Source of the DNA: Bacillota bacterium | GTDB lineage: Bacteria; Bacillota_A; Clostridia; Tissierellales; Peptoniphilaceae | Direction: 5' to 3' | Assembly (NCBI GenBank): GCA_023443045.1 | Contig: JAEZWK010000012.1 | Location: forward strand, 1 to 36,293 | Length of the DNA stretch: 36,293 nucleotides | Part shown: piece by piece, positions 21,351-29,463 of the stretch | Layout of the letters: the number at the start of each line of letters is the position of its first letter | Numbering within the stretch: position 1 is the first letter of the stretch | Position numbers and translations under genes: made by a program | Notes under the pieces: generated by a model | What the model was told of the DNA's origin: nothing | The model's database searches: none | The model's input: the letters and a program-made list of their open reading frames with translations, nothing else

Positions 21351-23372
21351 ATGACTCAAGATATGACAAAAACTATTAATGATGAAAAATTATTAGAAGT
21401 CAAAGACTTGTATGTTACTTTTAATACCTTTTCTGGTAAAGTTCACGCAGTTAGAGGTGTTAATTATGATTTAAAAAGGGGAGAAACTTTAGCCATAGTT
21501 GGTGAATCCGGTAGTGGTAAATCAGTTTCTGCTCGTGCAATTATGGGAATTCTTGCTAAAAACGCTAATGTTGAGCGTGGAGAAATCATTTATAAAGGGC
21601 AAGATATTCTTAAATTATCTGAAAAAGAAATGTCACAATTACGTGGTTCTGAAATTGCTATGATTTTCCAAGATCCAATGAGTTCTTTGGATCCTGTTAT
21701 GAAAATAGGTAAGCAGATTACAGAGGCAGCGCGTTTAAAATTTGGCGTTGATAAAGCCCAAGCTAAAGAAAAAGCTATAAAGCTTATGGAAGCTGTGGGT
21801 ATTACCAATCCAGAAAGAAGATATACTCAGTATCCTTTCCAATTTTCTGGTGGTATGAGACAAAGAATTGTTATAGCTACTGCACTTGCTTGTGACCCTG
21901 AGCTTTTGATTTGTGATGAACCTACAACAGCTTTGGATGTTACTGTGCAGGCTAAAATCATTGAACTTATTAAAGAAATTCAAGAAGAAAGAAATATAGG
22001 TGTTATATTTATTACTCACGATTTGGGTGTTGTTGCTCACTTAGCAGATAAAGTTGCTGTTATGTATGCTGGTAAAGTTGTTGAGATAGGTACAGTTTAT
22101 GAAGTTTTTGAATCTCCTAAGCATCCATACACTATGGCTTTATTAGCAGCTATGCCTGATTTAAATACTGATTCTTCTTATGAATTGTATACTATTCCAG
22201 GTGCACCACCAAATATGTTATATCCTCCAAAAGGAGATGCTTTTGCACCTAGAAACCAGTTTGCTATTAGACTTGATTTAGAAGAAGAACCGCCATTTTT
22301 CGATATATCACCTACTCATAAAGCGGCTAGTTGGTTATTGCATCCAGATGCACCTAATATAGATATTGATTCATTCAAAAATAGAGTAAAATCTAGTGCT
22401 ACTGGAGCTGTTAGTCATCATAAACATACTGAAAATGAAGAGCCGCTACTTAAGGTTAGAAATTTAAAACAATATTTCACTAGTGGACGCGGTAAGAATA
22501 AAATTACTGTTAAAGCTATTGATGATATTAGTTTCGATATATACAAAGGAGAATCATTTGGTCTAGTTGGTGAATCCGGTTGTGGTAAAACTACTACAGG
22601 ACGTACTATTATAAGACTTTATAAACCAAGTTCTGGTGAAATTTGGTTTAATAATAAATTGATTTCCGGAAAATTAAATAAAGAGGAAAGAAGAAAAGTT
22701 ACCCAGTCTATTTCTATGATCTTCCAAGATCCTATTGCATCTTTGAACCCACGTATGACCGTAAAAGAAATTATAGGTGAGGGTTTAAGAATTAACCATT
22801 TAACTTCTAGTGAAGAAGAGTTAAATGAATTAGTTTATCAAATGCTTGAGACTGTAGGTTTAACTAGAGAACACGCTAACCGTTATCCACACGAGTTCTC
22901 TGGTGGACAGAGACAAAGAATTGGTGTAGCTCGTGCTCTTATTTCCAACCCAGATTTTGTTATTGCAGATGAACCTGTTTCAGCATTAGATGTTAGTATT
23001 CAGGCACAAGTTTTGAACCTCTTAAACTCTATTAAGAGAAAATTAGGTTTGACTGTATTATTTATCGCTCACGATTTGTCAGTTGTTAAATATTTTTCTG
23101 ATAGAATCGGTGTTATGTACTATGGTAAACTTGTTGAGTTGGGAGATGCTAATGAAATTTATCACAATCCAATTCACCCATATACTAAAGCATTATTATC
23201 TGCAATTCCAATTCCAGATCCTAGAATTGAAAAGGGTAGAAAACATATTGTTTATGATCCATCGATTCATAAATATGATGTTAATCCACCTACTTTCCAA
23301 GAGGTGGAGCCTGGTCACTTCGTATTGGCAAATGATGAAGAGATCGAAGAATATAGAAGAAACAAGGAATAA
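21351..23372 (+). CDS. Fused oligopeptide ABC transporter ATPase OppD-OppF
   Basis: One 673-residue protein holds both ATPases of the importer. The N-terminal OppD half (about 14-330) has Walker A GESGSGKS (51-58), signature FSGGMRQR (165-172), Walker B LLICDEPTTALD and switch His in FITHDLG. It is followed by an Opp-type C-terminal region. The C-terminal OppF half (about 362-673) has Walker A GESGCGKT (about 407-414), signature FSGGQRQR, DEPVSALD and FIAHDLS. Both sites look complete. Fused DF ATPases are known in other peptide and glutathione importers. No separate oppD or oppF is present here, so the fused protein should suffice for the complex. Confidence 0.93.
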   Translation: MTQDMTKTINDEKLLEVKDLYVTFNTFSGKVHAVRGVNYDLKRGETLAIVGESGSGKSVSARAIMGILAKNANVERGEIIYKGQDILKLSEKEMSQLRGSEIAMIFQDPMSSLDPVMKIGKQITEAARLKFGVDKAQAKEKAIKLMEAVGITNPERRYTQYPFQFSGGMRQRIVIATALACDPELLICDEPTTALDVTVQAKIIELIKEIQEERNIGVIFITHDLGVVAHLADKVAVMYAGKVVEIGTVYEVFESPKHPYTMALLAAMPDLNTDSSYELYTIPGAPPNMLYPPKGDAFAPRNQFAIRLDLEEEPPFFDISPTHKAASWLLHPDAPNIDIDSFKNRVKSSATGAVSHHKHTENEEPLLKVRNLKQYFTSGRGKNKITVKAIDDISFDIYKGESFGLVGESGCGKTTTGRTIIRLYKPSSGEIWFNNKLISGKLNKEERRKVTQSISMIFQDPIASLNPRMTVKEIIGEGLRINHLTSSEEELNELVYQMLETVGLTREHANRYPHEFSGGQRQRIGVARALISNPDFVIADEPVSALDVSIQAQVLNLLNSIKRKLGLTVLFIAHDLSVVKYFSDRIGVMYYGKLVELGDANEIYHNPIHPYTKALLSAIPIPDPRIEKGRKHIVYDPSIHKYDVNPPTFQEVEPGHFVLANDEEIEEYRRNKE

Positions 23373-23392
23373 AGAGAGGAATTCCTCTCTTT
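23371..23392 (+). terminator. Hairpin after oppDF, likely partial terminator
   Basis: AAAGAGAGG (23371-23379) pairs with CCTCTCTTT (23384-23392) around AATT: a perfect 22-bp palindrome starting inside the oppDF stop codon. The following ATTTTA is only a weak T tract, so read-through into the membrane genes is plausible. AATTCCTC (23380-23387) is also complementary to the next ribosome site, GAGGAATT (23404-23411). Confidence 0.7.
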
Positions 23393-23411
23393 ATTTTATG
23401 AAGGAGGAATT

Positions 23412-23975
23412 ATGAAGATTAATAAATTTTTAAATAAATTATTAATTATATCTTTAGTTATTTTGGTTATTCTTTTTACTTTCCTGTCATTGAAATATAA
23501 AGGACCTGATCTAAGACATTTATCAAGTAAGGATTATTCAGAAGAAATTGTACATAGAATTGATATGTACTCTTTGATTTATAATTATTTAATTATCTTG
23601 ATGATTGTTTTGGTTGGGATTGCTTTTTATAAGATTTTTAGTCTTTTGACTAGTAATTTAATAAGTGCTAGAGTTTTTAATGTAATTGGTGTTTTAATTC
23701 TATATTTTATATCTATTGCGTGTTTTTTTAGGGGTTATAATACTATTCTCGTTGCTGATTCTTTACTTAATCTAACAGGTGAAATCGCAGTTAGCGCTTT
23801 TGATACGCTGAAATTCTATTTTGCTAGTAATTTGATTTTGATTTTAGGTTATGTTTTGGAAAGACAAATTGCTAAGAGTATTTTTAGGGAATATAGTAAA
23901 AATTATAATAATAAGTCTGTAAAACATGTATCTTTTGATAAATTGAAGGAAATTATTAATAATGATGATAAGTAA
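23412..23975 (+). CDS. Four-helix membrane protein of unknown function, paralogue of the next gene
   Basis: I do not recognise this 187-residue protein. It has four hydrophobic helices (about 10-28, 53-74, 88-109 and 131-148), a loop between helices 1 and 2 holding EEIVHRIDMYSLIY, and LTGEI between helices 3 and 4. It ends in a charged cytoplasmic-looking tail (about 150-187). The same layout and motifs recur in the following gene (EIIKRTDKLSYIY and FSGEI). AAGGAGGAATT gives a strong ribosome site. No promoter is evident after the oppDF hairpin, so it is probably transcribed from opp by read-through. Overlaps the next gene by 14 nt. Confidence 0.75.
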   Translation: MKINKFLNKLLIISLVILVILFTFLSLKYKGPDLRHLSSKDYSEEIVHRIDMYSLIYNYLIILMIVLVGIAFYKIFSLLTSNLISARVFNVIGVLILYFISIACFFRGYNTILVADSLLNLTGEIAVSAFDTLKFYFASNLILILGYVLERQIAKSIFREYSKNYNNKSVKHVSFDKLKEIINNDDK

Positions 23976-24522
23976 TCTTTTTACTAAGGAGATTAAGAGA
24001 GCTTTTTATGCACTTCTTTACTCGTTAATTTTTATCTTTATTTCTTCAATTATATTTAGTTTTATTAGAACTGATGATTACAGAATTTTGCAGGAGTGGG
24101 AGCATACACCAGAGATTATTAAAAGAACTGATAAGCTTAGCTATATTTATACTTTTTTTATTTTCACTCTTCCTCCACTTGCGATTTTATTTTTCTATGA
24201 CAGTATTTCATATTTTTGTGGTTATAGGATTAATAATGCACCACTTCTAGCTTTATTAATTTTTTTAGTTGATGTTGTTGGGCTGGGTTTAGTGTATATA
24301 GCTTTTCAAAATATTATGCAAGGGGATTTGCTTTTACATTTTTCAGGAGAGATAGGCCAAAAGACATATAATTTGTTTTTACCTTTTTTGGGGATTTGGT
24401 TGTGTTTTCTTTTTTCTGTTATAATTAGAATGGTAAATTCTTATTTTAGGTATAAAAGAGCTCTAAAAACAAAAAATTCCTCTATATACAGAGGACATGC
24501 GATTGAGGTGTTAAAGGATTAA
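23962..24522 (+). CDS. Four-helix membrane protein of unknown function, paralogue of the previous gene
   Basis: A 186-residue protein with four hydrophobic helices (about 14-34, 60-82, 92-112 and 136-156). EIIKRTDKLSYIY lies between helices 1 and 2, and HFSGEIGQKTYNL between helices 3 and 4, aligning with the preceding protein at both places and in helix spacing. A positive tail (about 160-186) follows. The start is ATG 23962; the second ATG at 23965 is equally possible, and AAGGAAATT upstream is a moderate ribosome site. Conserved Glu/Arg/Asp in the loops hint at a shared ligand or partner, but function is unknown. Confidence 0.75.
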   Translation: MMISNLFTKEIKRAFYALLYSLIFIFISSIIFSFIRTDDYRILQEWEHTPEIIKRTDKLSYIYTFFIFTLPPLAILFFYDSISYFCGYRINNAPLLALLIFLVDVVGLGLVYIAFQNIMQGDLLLHFSGEIGQKTYNLFLPFLGIWLCFLFSVIIRMVNSYFRYKRALKTKNSSIYRGHAIEVLKD

Positions 24523-24523
24523 T

Positions 24524-25303
24524 ATGTATCATAATTATAATATTTCAAAACCGAAAAGAGAAAAGCCAAGGTTTGTTTCTTACAATTTGTTGTTTGGATT
24601 ATTTTTGGTTACTTTTTCTTTATATATTATTCATTTGCTTTTTTTGTCAGATTATATTACATATGAAGCAATTAATTACAATGTTTTAGATAAATTGGTT
24701 ATAAGTGATCCTTTTTCTACTGGAATAGAGAAAATCATGTGGCTAACTAGATTTAATACAATATTTGATTTAGTAGGTAGAATTAGTTTTGCTTTTATAA
24801 TTTTTCTTTCTGGTCAAGCTTTAAAAAATAAGGATTATAGATTTATAGGGTATTTATTAGTTACTTTATTTGTAACTGAAATTGGATTTGATTATTTACT
24901 TAGCCTTAATTTTTTTAATTTAAATATTCAGTCGTACGCTTTTTCTGCTATTTCTTGTATTTTATATTTGATTCTTATTGATAAACTTGAAAATTTCAAG
25001 AGTATTATAGCTACAGTTTTGGGAGTGTTATTAATTTTTTCTTTGGAAAAGATCAATTCTGCTGGTGCCATACCACTAGTTTTGCTATCATATATTTATG
25101 TTTTATTTTCAAAATATGAGTTGGCTTATTTTTTCTTTTCTATTGCTGTAGGATTTGCTGGAACTACGATGTCATTAGCATTTTTACCCATATATTTTTA
25201 TGATTATGATTATAATTCAAGTAATAGAAAGAATATATTGCTTTGTTTAATGATATTTATTATTGTAGCAATATCTTTTTATAATATAAAAGCTCTATCT
25301 TAA
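24524..25303 (+). CDS. Multispanning membrane protein resembling the TraX family
   Basis: A 259-residue protein with about seven to eight hydrophobic helices after a positive N-terminal arm (KPKREKPRF). The segment LVGRISFAFIIFLSGQALKN, then the TEIGFDYLL motif and a later LAFLPIYFYDY near the C-terminus, match the pattern of Firmicute TraX-like proteins (IGR-[LI]-[SA]-F, SEIPFD, and a late LPLLLYNG-type motif). TraX of the F plasmid is linked to N-acetylation of pilin, but chromosomal homologues have no settled role, and no conjugation genes are nearby. The start lies one base after the previous stop. It forms a cassette with the two paralogous membrane proteins. Confidence 0.55.
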   Translation: MYHNYNISKPKREKPRFVSYNLLFGLFLVTFSLYIIHLLFLSDYITYEAINYNVLDKLVISDPFSTGIEKIMWLTRFNTIFDLVGRISFAFIIFLSGQALKNKDYRFIGYLLVTLFVTEIGFDYLLSLNFFNLNIQSYAFSAISCILYLILIDKLENFKSIIATVLGVLLIFSLEKINSAGAIPLVLLSYIYVLFSKYELAYFFFSIAVGFAGTTMSLAFLPIYFYDYDYNSSNRKNILLCLMIFIIVAISFYNIKALS

Positions 25304-25306
25304 ATG

Positions 25307-25326
25307 GACGGTTTAGCCGTCTTTTT
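25307..25326 (+). terminator. Terminator of the opp-downstream membrane genes
   Basis: GACGG (25307-25311) pairs with CCGTC (25317-25321) around TTTAG, followed by a T run. From here to 25380 I see nothing further. Confidence 0.75.
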
Positions 25327-25380
25327 TATTACCTTTCGACAACTATTTTTTTAATAAATTTATAAATTATTCCATAAAAT

Positions 25381-25411
25381 AAAAAAACCCTTTTACAAAT
25401 CTGTAAAAGGG
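25381..25411 (-). terminator. Terminator of the M18 aminopeptidase gene
   Basis: On the minus strand CCCTTTTACA pairs with TGTAAAAGGG around GATT and runs into seven T residues (plus-strand A run at 25381-25387). It is a strong 10-bp stem. Confidence 0.9.
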
Positions 25412-25427
25412 GTAACCTCTTGGTTAC
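25412..25427 (-). repeat. Second hairpin in the 3' untranslated region of the M18 gene
   Basis: GTAACC and GGTTAC form a perfect 6-bp stem with a 4-nt loop, touching the terminator hairpin, so the transcript would end in two stacked stem-loops. A third, looser inverted repeat (25434-25441 with 25465-25472) lies between these and the stop codon. Confidence 0.6.
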
Positions 25428-25505
25428 AAACAAAACAAATAGGAGTTATATATAATATACCGCATATTTGTTATTAATGTGTAACAAAACGGTTAAAATT
25501 TTAAA

Positions 25506-26867
25506 TTATTTTAAAAAAGATAGGTAGCATTTATAAGTCATATAGCAATCTACTTTGCTGGCAATTTCATATGGCGCGTGCATACTTAAAACTGGTGTAC
25601 CACAGTCTACAACTTCAGCTCCATATTTACTTATTAGATAAGCGATGGTTCCTCCGCCACCCTGATCAACTTTTCCTAATTCACCAGTTTGCCAAATAAC
25701 ATTATTTTCATCAAATGTTTTTCTAACTTCATTTAAAAACTCTGCGCTTGCATCATTTGATCCACCTTTACCACGAGAGCCAGTGTATTTACACAAAGCA
25801 ATTCCGTTACCTATATAGGCAGTATTTAATTTTTCTGTTGTTTCTGCAAAATCGGGATCATAACCTACGGTAACATCTGCAGAAAGTACTCTAGAATTTT
25901 TTAAAGCTCTTTGAACTTTTAAATAAGTAGCTTCTTCAGAAAGATTTATAAATTCAGTAATAATATTTTCAAAAATATGAGAAGCCATTCCAGTATTTCC
26001 CACAGAGCCAATTTCTTCTTTGTCTACAAAAATCCCTACAGCGGTTTTCTTAGGTTTTTTTACTTCGAGCATAGCTTTTAATGTTGCAAATGCACAAACT
26101 CTATCATCATGTCCATATGCTAGAATCATAGATCTATCTAATCCCAAATCTTTTGCTTTTCCAGCTGGCACAATTTCTAGCTCAGCAATTTTGAAATCTT
26201 CTTCTTCTATATTATATTTTTCTTTTAATATATTTAAGATATGTTTTTTTACACTATTTTTGTCGCCATCTTTTATTGGTTTGTTACCTATAATAACATT
26301 TAACTGTTCTCCTGTAATACCTTCGGCTAGAGTTTTTTGCATCTGGTCTTTTGATAAGTGGATTAGAAGGTCACTAACACAAAAGACAGGATCATTATCA
26401 TCTTCACCAATATGAATTTCAATTTTTTCTCCATTTTTATTGTAAACAACACCATGCATAGCTAATGGAATTGTAGCGTATTGATATTTTTTTACTCCTC
26501 CATAATAGTGTGTTTTTAATTTTGCAATATTATCTGATTCATATAGCGGATTAGCTTTTAAATCAAGTCTAGGACTATCTAAATGTGCTCCTACCATATT
26601 CATACCATTTTCAACATTTTCAGTTCCAACTACAAACATAATTACAGATTTACCTTTGTAGTTTACATAGATTTTGTCTCCAGATTTTGGCTTTTTTTTG
26701 CTGAATTGTTCAATGCTTTTGAATCCATTTTCTTCAGCGATTTTTATTATTTCTTCAGTTGCTAATCTTTCAGTTTTTGCAACATCCAAAAAAGATTTGT
26801 ATTCTTCACAATACTCTGTTACTTTTTTGTCTTCGTTTTTAGATAATTTTAGCCAAGCGTTTTCCAT
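25506..26867 (-). CDS. M18-family aminopeptidase
   Basis: A 453-residue zinc metallopeptidase of family M18 (aminopeptidase 1 type). Co-catalytic zinc region: VGAHLDSPRLDLK (H95), YGHDDRVCAF, DKEEIGSVGNTG with the catalytic Glu pair, SADVTVGYDP, and C-terminal SMHAPYEIASKVD with the last His ligand. M18 enzymes remove N-terminal residues, acidic ones in many members, from peptides in the cytoplasm. AAGGAGGAG lies just before the ATG on the minus strand. The gene has its own promoter and terminator. Standing after the Opp region, it may help digest imported peptides (inference). Confidence 0.93.
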   Translation of the reverse strand: MENAWLKLSKNEDKKVTEYCEEYKSFLDVAKTERLATEEIIKIAEENGFKSIEQFSKKKPKSGDKIYVNYKGKSVIMFVVGTENVENGMNMVGAHLDSPRLDLKANPLYESDNIAKLKTHYYGGVKKYQYATIPLAMHGVVYNKNGEKIEIHIGEDDNDPVFCVSDLLIHLSKDQMQKTLAEGITGEQLNVIIGNKPIKDGDKNSVKKHILNILKEKYNIEEEDFKIAELEIVPAGKAKDLGLDRSMILAYGHDDRVCAFATLKAMLEVKKPKKTAVGIFVDKEEIGSVGNTGMASHIFENIITEFINLSEEATYLKVQRALKNSRVLSADVTVGYDPDFAETTEKLNTAYIGNGIALCKYTGSRGKGGSNDASAEFLNEVRKTFDENNVIWQTGELGKVDQGGGGTIAYLISKYGAEVVDCGTPVLSMHAPYEIASKVDCYMTYKCYLSFLK

Positions 26868-26899
26868 AACTCCTCCTTAAATAAATATGATTACACTTT

Positions 26900-26928
26900 A
26901 GTATATCACATAAAATGAATTTAGTAAA
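26900..26928 (-). promoter_or_regulatory. Promoter of the M18 aminopeptidase gene
   Basis: Read on the minus strand: TTTACT (26928-26923), 17 bp, TATACT (26905-26900), with an extended -10 TG one base upstream (TGATATACT). The start would be near 26893. The divergent pyrC gene must have its own promoter in 26906-26975, where I see no clear consensus. Confidence 0.65.
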
Positions 26929-26986
26929 ATAAGTAAAATATGATATTTTTTAAATAATAAGGGTATGAATTAAATGGAGGTATGTT

Positions 26987-28222
26987 ATGTTTATTAAAAA
27001 TATCAGAATAATAAATCCTATCAATAACGAAGATTTTATTTCTAATATTTTTATTGAGGGGAATTTAATTAAGTACATAGGTGATGATTGTTTTTTAAAT
27101 GAAAAATATATTGATGGCAGTGGTTTAATAATTGGACCTTCTTTTTTTGATCCACATGTTCATTTTCGAGATTTTAATGAATCTGATAAAGAAACTTTTG
27201 AAAGTGGTTCTTTGGCTGCTATAAAAGGTGGGTATACTCATGTTGTTACTATGGCTAATACCAAACCCGCTATGGATAATTTAGATATGTTAAATTTAGC
27301 TAAAGAAAAAATTAAAAATTTGCCCATAGATATTTTTTTAACCTGCAATATTACTCAAAATATGGAAGGAAAAACATGTGTTAATTTTAAGGAACTATAT
27401 GAAAATGGTGCTAGAGGCTTTACGGATGATGGAAAGCCAATTTTAGATCCAGAAATTATGATTAAAGCTCTAGAAGTTAGCAAAATTTATGATACTCCTA
27501 TAAGTTTACATGAAGAAAATCCTGATTTTATTAAGTATTCTGGATATAATGATACTGCACCTAGAGAAGCAGAGATTGATATAATTAATAGAGATATAAA
27601 TTTATTAAAGGAATATGGCGGTTCTATACATGTACAGCATCTTACCTCCAAAGAGGGAGTTCAAATCATAAGGGAAGCTAAGTCTGAAAATTTGAAAATA
27701 ACTACAGAAGTTACTCCAAATCATTTATTTTATACTGAAGAAGATGTAGAAAAATATGGAACTCTATTAAAGATTAATCCACCAATTAGAACAGAGGAAG
27801 ATAAAAAAGCGCTAATTGATGGATTGTTTGATGGTACTATAGATATGATTGGTACAGATCATGCTCCTCATACTGAAGCTAATAAAAGTATGGGTAAATA
27901 TGAATCGATGTCTGGTATAATTTCTTTAGAAACTTGCTATAGTATGGTGCAAATGGTTTTGTCTAAAGATACCAGATTTTCATATAATCATATATTTAAA
28001 ATTATGAGTTTAAATCCTGCAAAACTTTATGGTATAAAAAAAGATGTTTCTGTAGGAAATATTGCTGACTTGGTGATTATAGATCCAAACTACAGCTATA
28101 AATATTTAACTACTAATAGTAAAAGTAAAAATACACCCTTACTTGGATCAGAATTAAAAGGTAAAGTGTTGATGACTATTAAATCAGGGGAAGTTGTTTA
28201 TAGTGATATGAAAGGAAGATAG
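26987..28222 (+). CDS. pyrC: Dihydroorotase
   Basis: A 411-residue class I dihydroorotase of de novo pyrimidine synthesis (carbamoyl-aspartate to dihydroorotate). The metal site is complete: DPHVHFRDF (His-x-His), Asp in FTDDGKP, His in SLHEENP, His in HVQHLTS, and the catalytic Asp in GTDHAPHT. MANTKPAMDN matches the substrate-binding loop. TGGAGGT precedes ATG 26987. No other pyrimidine genes are in the window. Its partner is an NAD kinase-like gene one base downstream, an unusual pairing. Hydantoinase relatives share the fold, but the motifs favour dihydroorotase. Confidence 0.9.
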   Translation: MFIKNIRIINPINNEDFISNIFIEGNLIKYIGDDCFLNEKYIDGSGLIIGPSFFDPHVHFRDFNESDKETFESGSLAAIKGGYTHVVTMANTKPAMDNLDMLNLAKEKIKNLPIDIFLTCNITQNMEGKTCVNFKELYENGARGFTDDGKPILDPEIMIKALEVSKIYDTPISLHEENPDFIKYSGYNDTAPREAEIDIINRDINLLKEYGGSIHVQHLTSKEGVQIIREAKSENLKITTEVTPNHLFYTEEDVEKYGTLLKINPPIRTEEDKKALIDGLFDGTIDMIGTDHAPHTEANKSMGKYESMSGIISLETCYSMVQMVLSKDTRFSYNHIFKIMSLNPAKLYGIKKDVSVGNIADLVIIDPNYSYKYLTTNSKSKNTPLLGSELKGKVLMTIKSGEVVYSDMKGR

Positions 28223-28223
28223 T

Positions 28224-29330
28224 ATGAAATTAGGTTTGGTTATAAATCCTATTGCTGGTATAGGAGGTAGTGCTGCTCTTAAGGGAAGTGATGGTCTAGA
28301 TATTTTAGAAGAAGCTTTAAAAAGAGGATCCACTCCTAAAGCAAACAATCGTGCAAAAATAGTCTTTGAAAAGTTGTTAGAATATAAAAATGATTTAGAA
28401 ATATATACAGCTCCCGGTAAAATGGGTGAAGATATGTTACATGAGCTAGGATATAAGTATAAAGTTGTAGGCAGTATAGGTGAAAAGACTACATCAGAAG
28501 ATACAAAAAGAATTGCACATGAAATAAAGAATATTGGAATAGATTTATTGATATTTACAGGTGGAGATGGTACTGCCAGAGATATTTATGATGCTGTAGG
28601 AGTAGAACAATTATGTATCGGAATTCCTTCTGGTACAAAGATGCATTCTGCAGTTTTTGCCATAACACCAGAAACTGCTTTTCAGTTGATTGAAAAGATT
28701 ATCAATAATAAAAACAAAGATAGTCGTTTGCAAGAAGTTATGGATATAGATGAAGAAGCATTTAGACAGGAAAGATTGAGTGCGAAGTTGTATGGATATC
28801 TTTTGGTGCCTGTGGACGATAAATTAGTACAAACATTAAAAGATTCCAGAAGTATGTACGAAAAAAATGATATTCAGACCATTTGTCAATATGGGGTAGA
28901 TATCATGGAGGATGACACTTTGTATTTAGTTGGAACGGGAAGCACCATAAGACCTATTATGGATATTTTAGGATTAGATGGTTCAATCTTAGGAGTAGAT
29001 GCAGTATATAATAAAAAGCTTATAAAAAAAGATGTTACTGAAAAAGAAATCTTAGATCTCTTAGCAAAGTATCCAAAAAGAAAAATTTATCTAACTGTTA
29101 TTGGTAGACAGGGATATATTTTAGGCAGAGGAAATCAGCAATTTTCATATAGAGTTATTAATGAAGTAGGGAAGGAAAATATTTTAGTTTTTGCAAATCC
29201 TGGCAAAATGAAAGACATAAAAGGTCCGCTTTTAGTTGATACAGGAGATGAAGATACAGATAATTATTTAAAAGGTTATATGAAAATAATAACTGATTAT
29301 GATTTCTTTACATTAAAAAAAGTCCAGTAA
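28224..29330 (+). CDS. AcoX-type ATP-NAD kinase family protein
   Basis: A 368-residue protein with the N-terminal signature GLVINPIAGIGGSAALKGSDG and the NAD kinase motif FTGGDGTARDIYD (about 112-124). IPSGTKMHSAVFA follows, then a C-terminal domain typical of the ATP-NAD/AcoX group, which is distinct from the shorter ordinary NadK. Ordinary NAD kinases make NADP from NAD; the exact substrate of AcoX-type members is unproven in most bacteria. ATG 28224 is separated from the pyrC stop by one base, so the two are co-transcribed. No clear terminator follows. Confidence 0.85.
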   Translation: MKLGLVINPIAGIGGSAALKGSDGLDILEEALKRGSTPKANNRAKIVFEKLLEYKNDLEIYTAPGKMGEDMLHELGYKYKVVGSIGEKTTSEDTKRIAHEIKNIGIDLLIFTGGDGTARDIYDAVGVEQLCIGIPSGTKMHSAVFAITPETAFQLIEKIINNKNKDSRLQEVMDIDEEAFRQERLSAKLYGYLLVPVDDKLVQTLKDSRSMYEKNDIQTICQYGVDIMEDDTLYLVGTGSTIRPIMDILGLDGSILGVDAVYNKKLIKKDVTEKEILDLLAKYPKRKIYLTVIGRQGYILGRGNQQFSYRVINEVGKENILVFANPGKMKDIKGPLLVDTGDEDTDNYLKGYMKIITDYDFFTLKKVQ

Positions 29331-29339
29331 TATAAAAAT

Positions 29340-29367
29340 TTGAGAAAAACTTTAAATAAAATATAAC
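29340..29367 (+). promoter_or_regulatory. Promoter of the ABC-F leader and gene
   Basis: TTGAGA (29340-29345), a 16-bp spacer and TATAAC (29362-29367). The start near 29374 is about 8 nt before the leader peptide's GGAGG (29382-29386). Confidence 0.6.
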
Positions 29368-29394
29368 TTTTAAAGATAAATGGAGGGCAGTAAG

Positions 29395-29427
29395 ATGACA
29401 ATATTAAATAGTTTATTAAATCAATAA
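29395..29427 (+). CDS. Ten-residue leader peptide of the ABC-F gene
   Basis: ATG 29395 begins MTILNSLLNQ and ends at TAA 29425-29427. It has a strong ribosome site (GGAGG, 29382-29386, 8 nt from the ATG) and sits between a promoter and a hairpin ahead of a resistance-type ABC-F gene. This is the usual set-up for antibiotic-induced attenuation, where a drug-stalled ribosome on the leader changes RNA folding. Expression of the peptide is inferred from the signal strength and context. Confidence 0.65.
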   Translation: MTILNSLLNQ

Positions 29428-29463
29428 GAGAGGAAAAATCCTCTCAAATATTAAGGAGGATTT
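29428..29463 (+). promoter_or_regulatory. Switchable hairpin controlling the ABC-F ribosome site
   Basis: GAGAGGA (29428-29434) pairs with TCCTCTC (29439-29445) around AAAA, starting at the base after the leader stop codon. The 3' arm can instead pair with the ABC-F ribosome site: AAATCCTC (29437-29444) with GAGGATTT (29456-29463), 8 bp. The two folds exclude each other. There is no T tract, so control is more likely at translation than at termination. Confidence 0.65.

Noticed and set aside
23083..23415. Plus-strand open frame overlapping the end of oppDF in another frame
   Set aside because: It has no ribosome site and its sequence is the shifted reading of the conserved OppF domain.
23398..23415. 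Five-codon frame MKEEL overlapping the next start codon
   Set aside because: It has no ribosome site of its own and consists of the Shine-Dalgarno of the downstream gene read as codons.
24524..25303. Part of a conjugative element because of the TraX-like protein
   Set aside because: No relaxase, coupling protein, type IV secretion or integrase genes are nearby, and chromosomal TraX-like proteins are common outside such elements.
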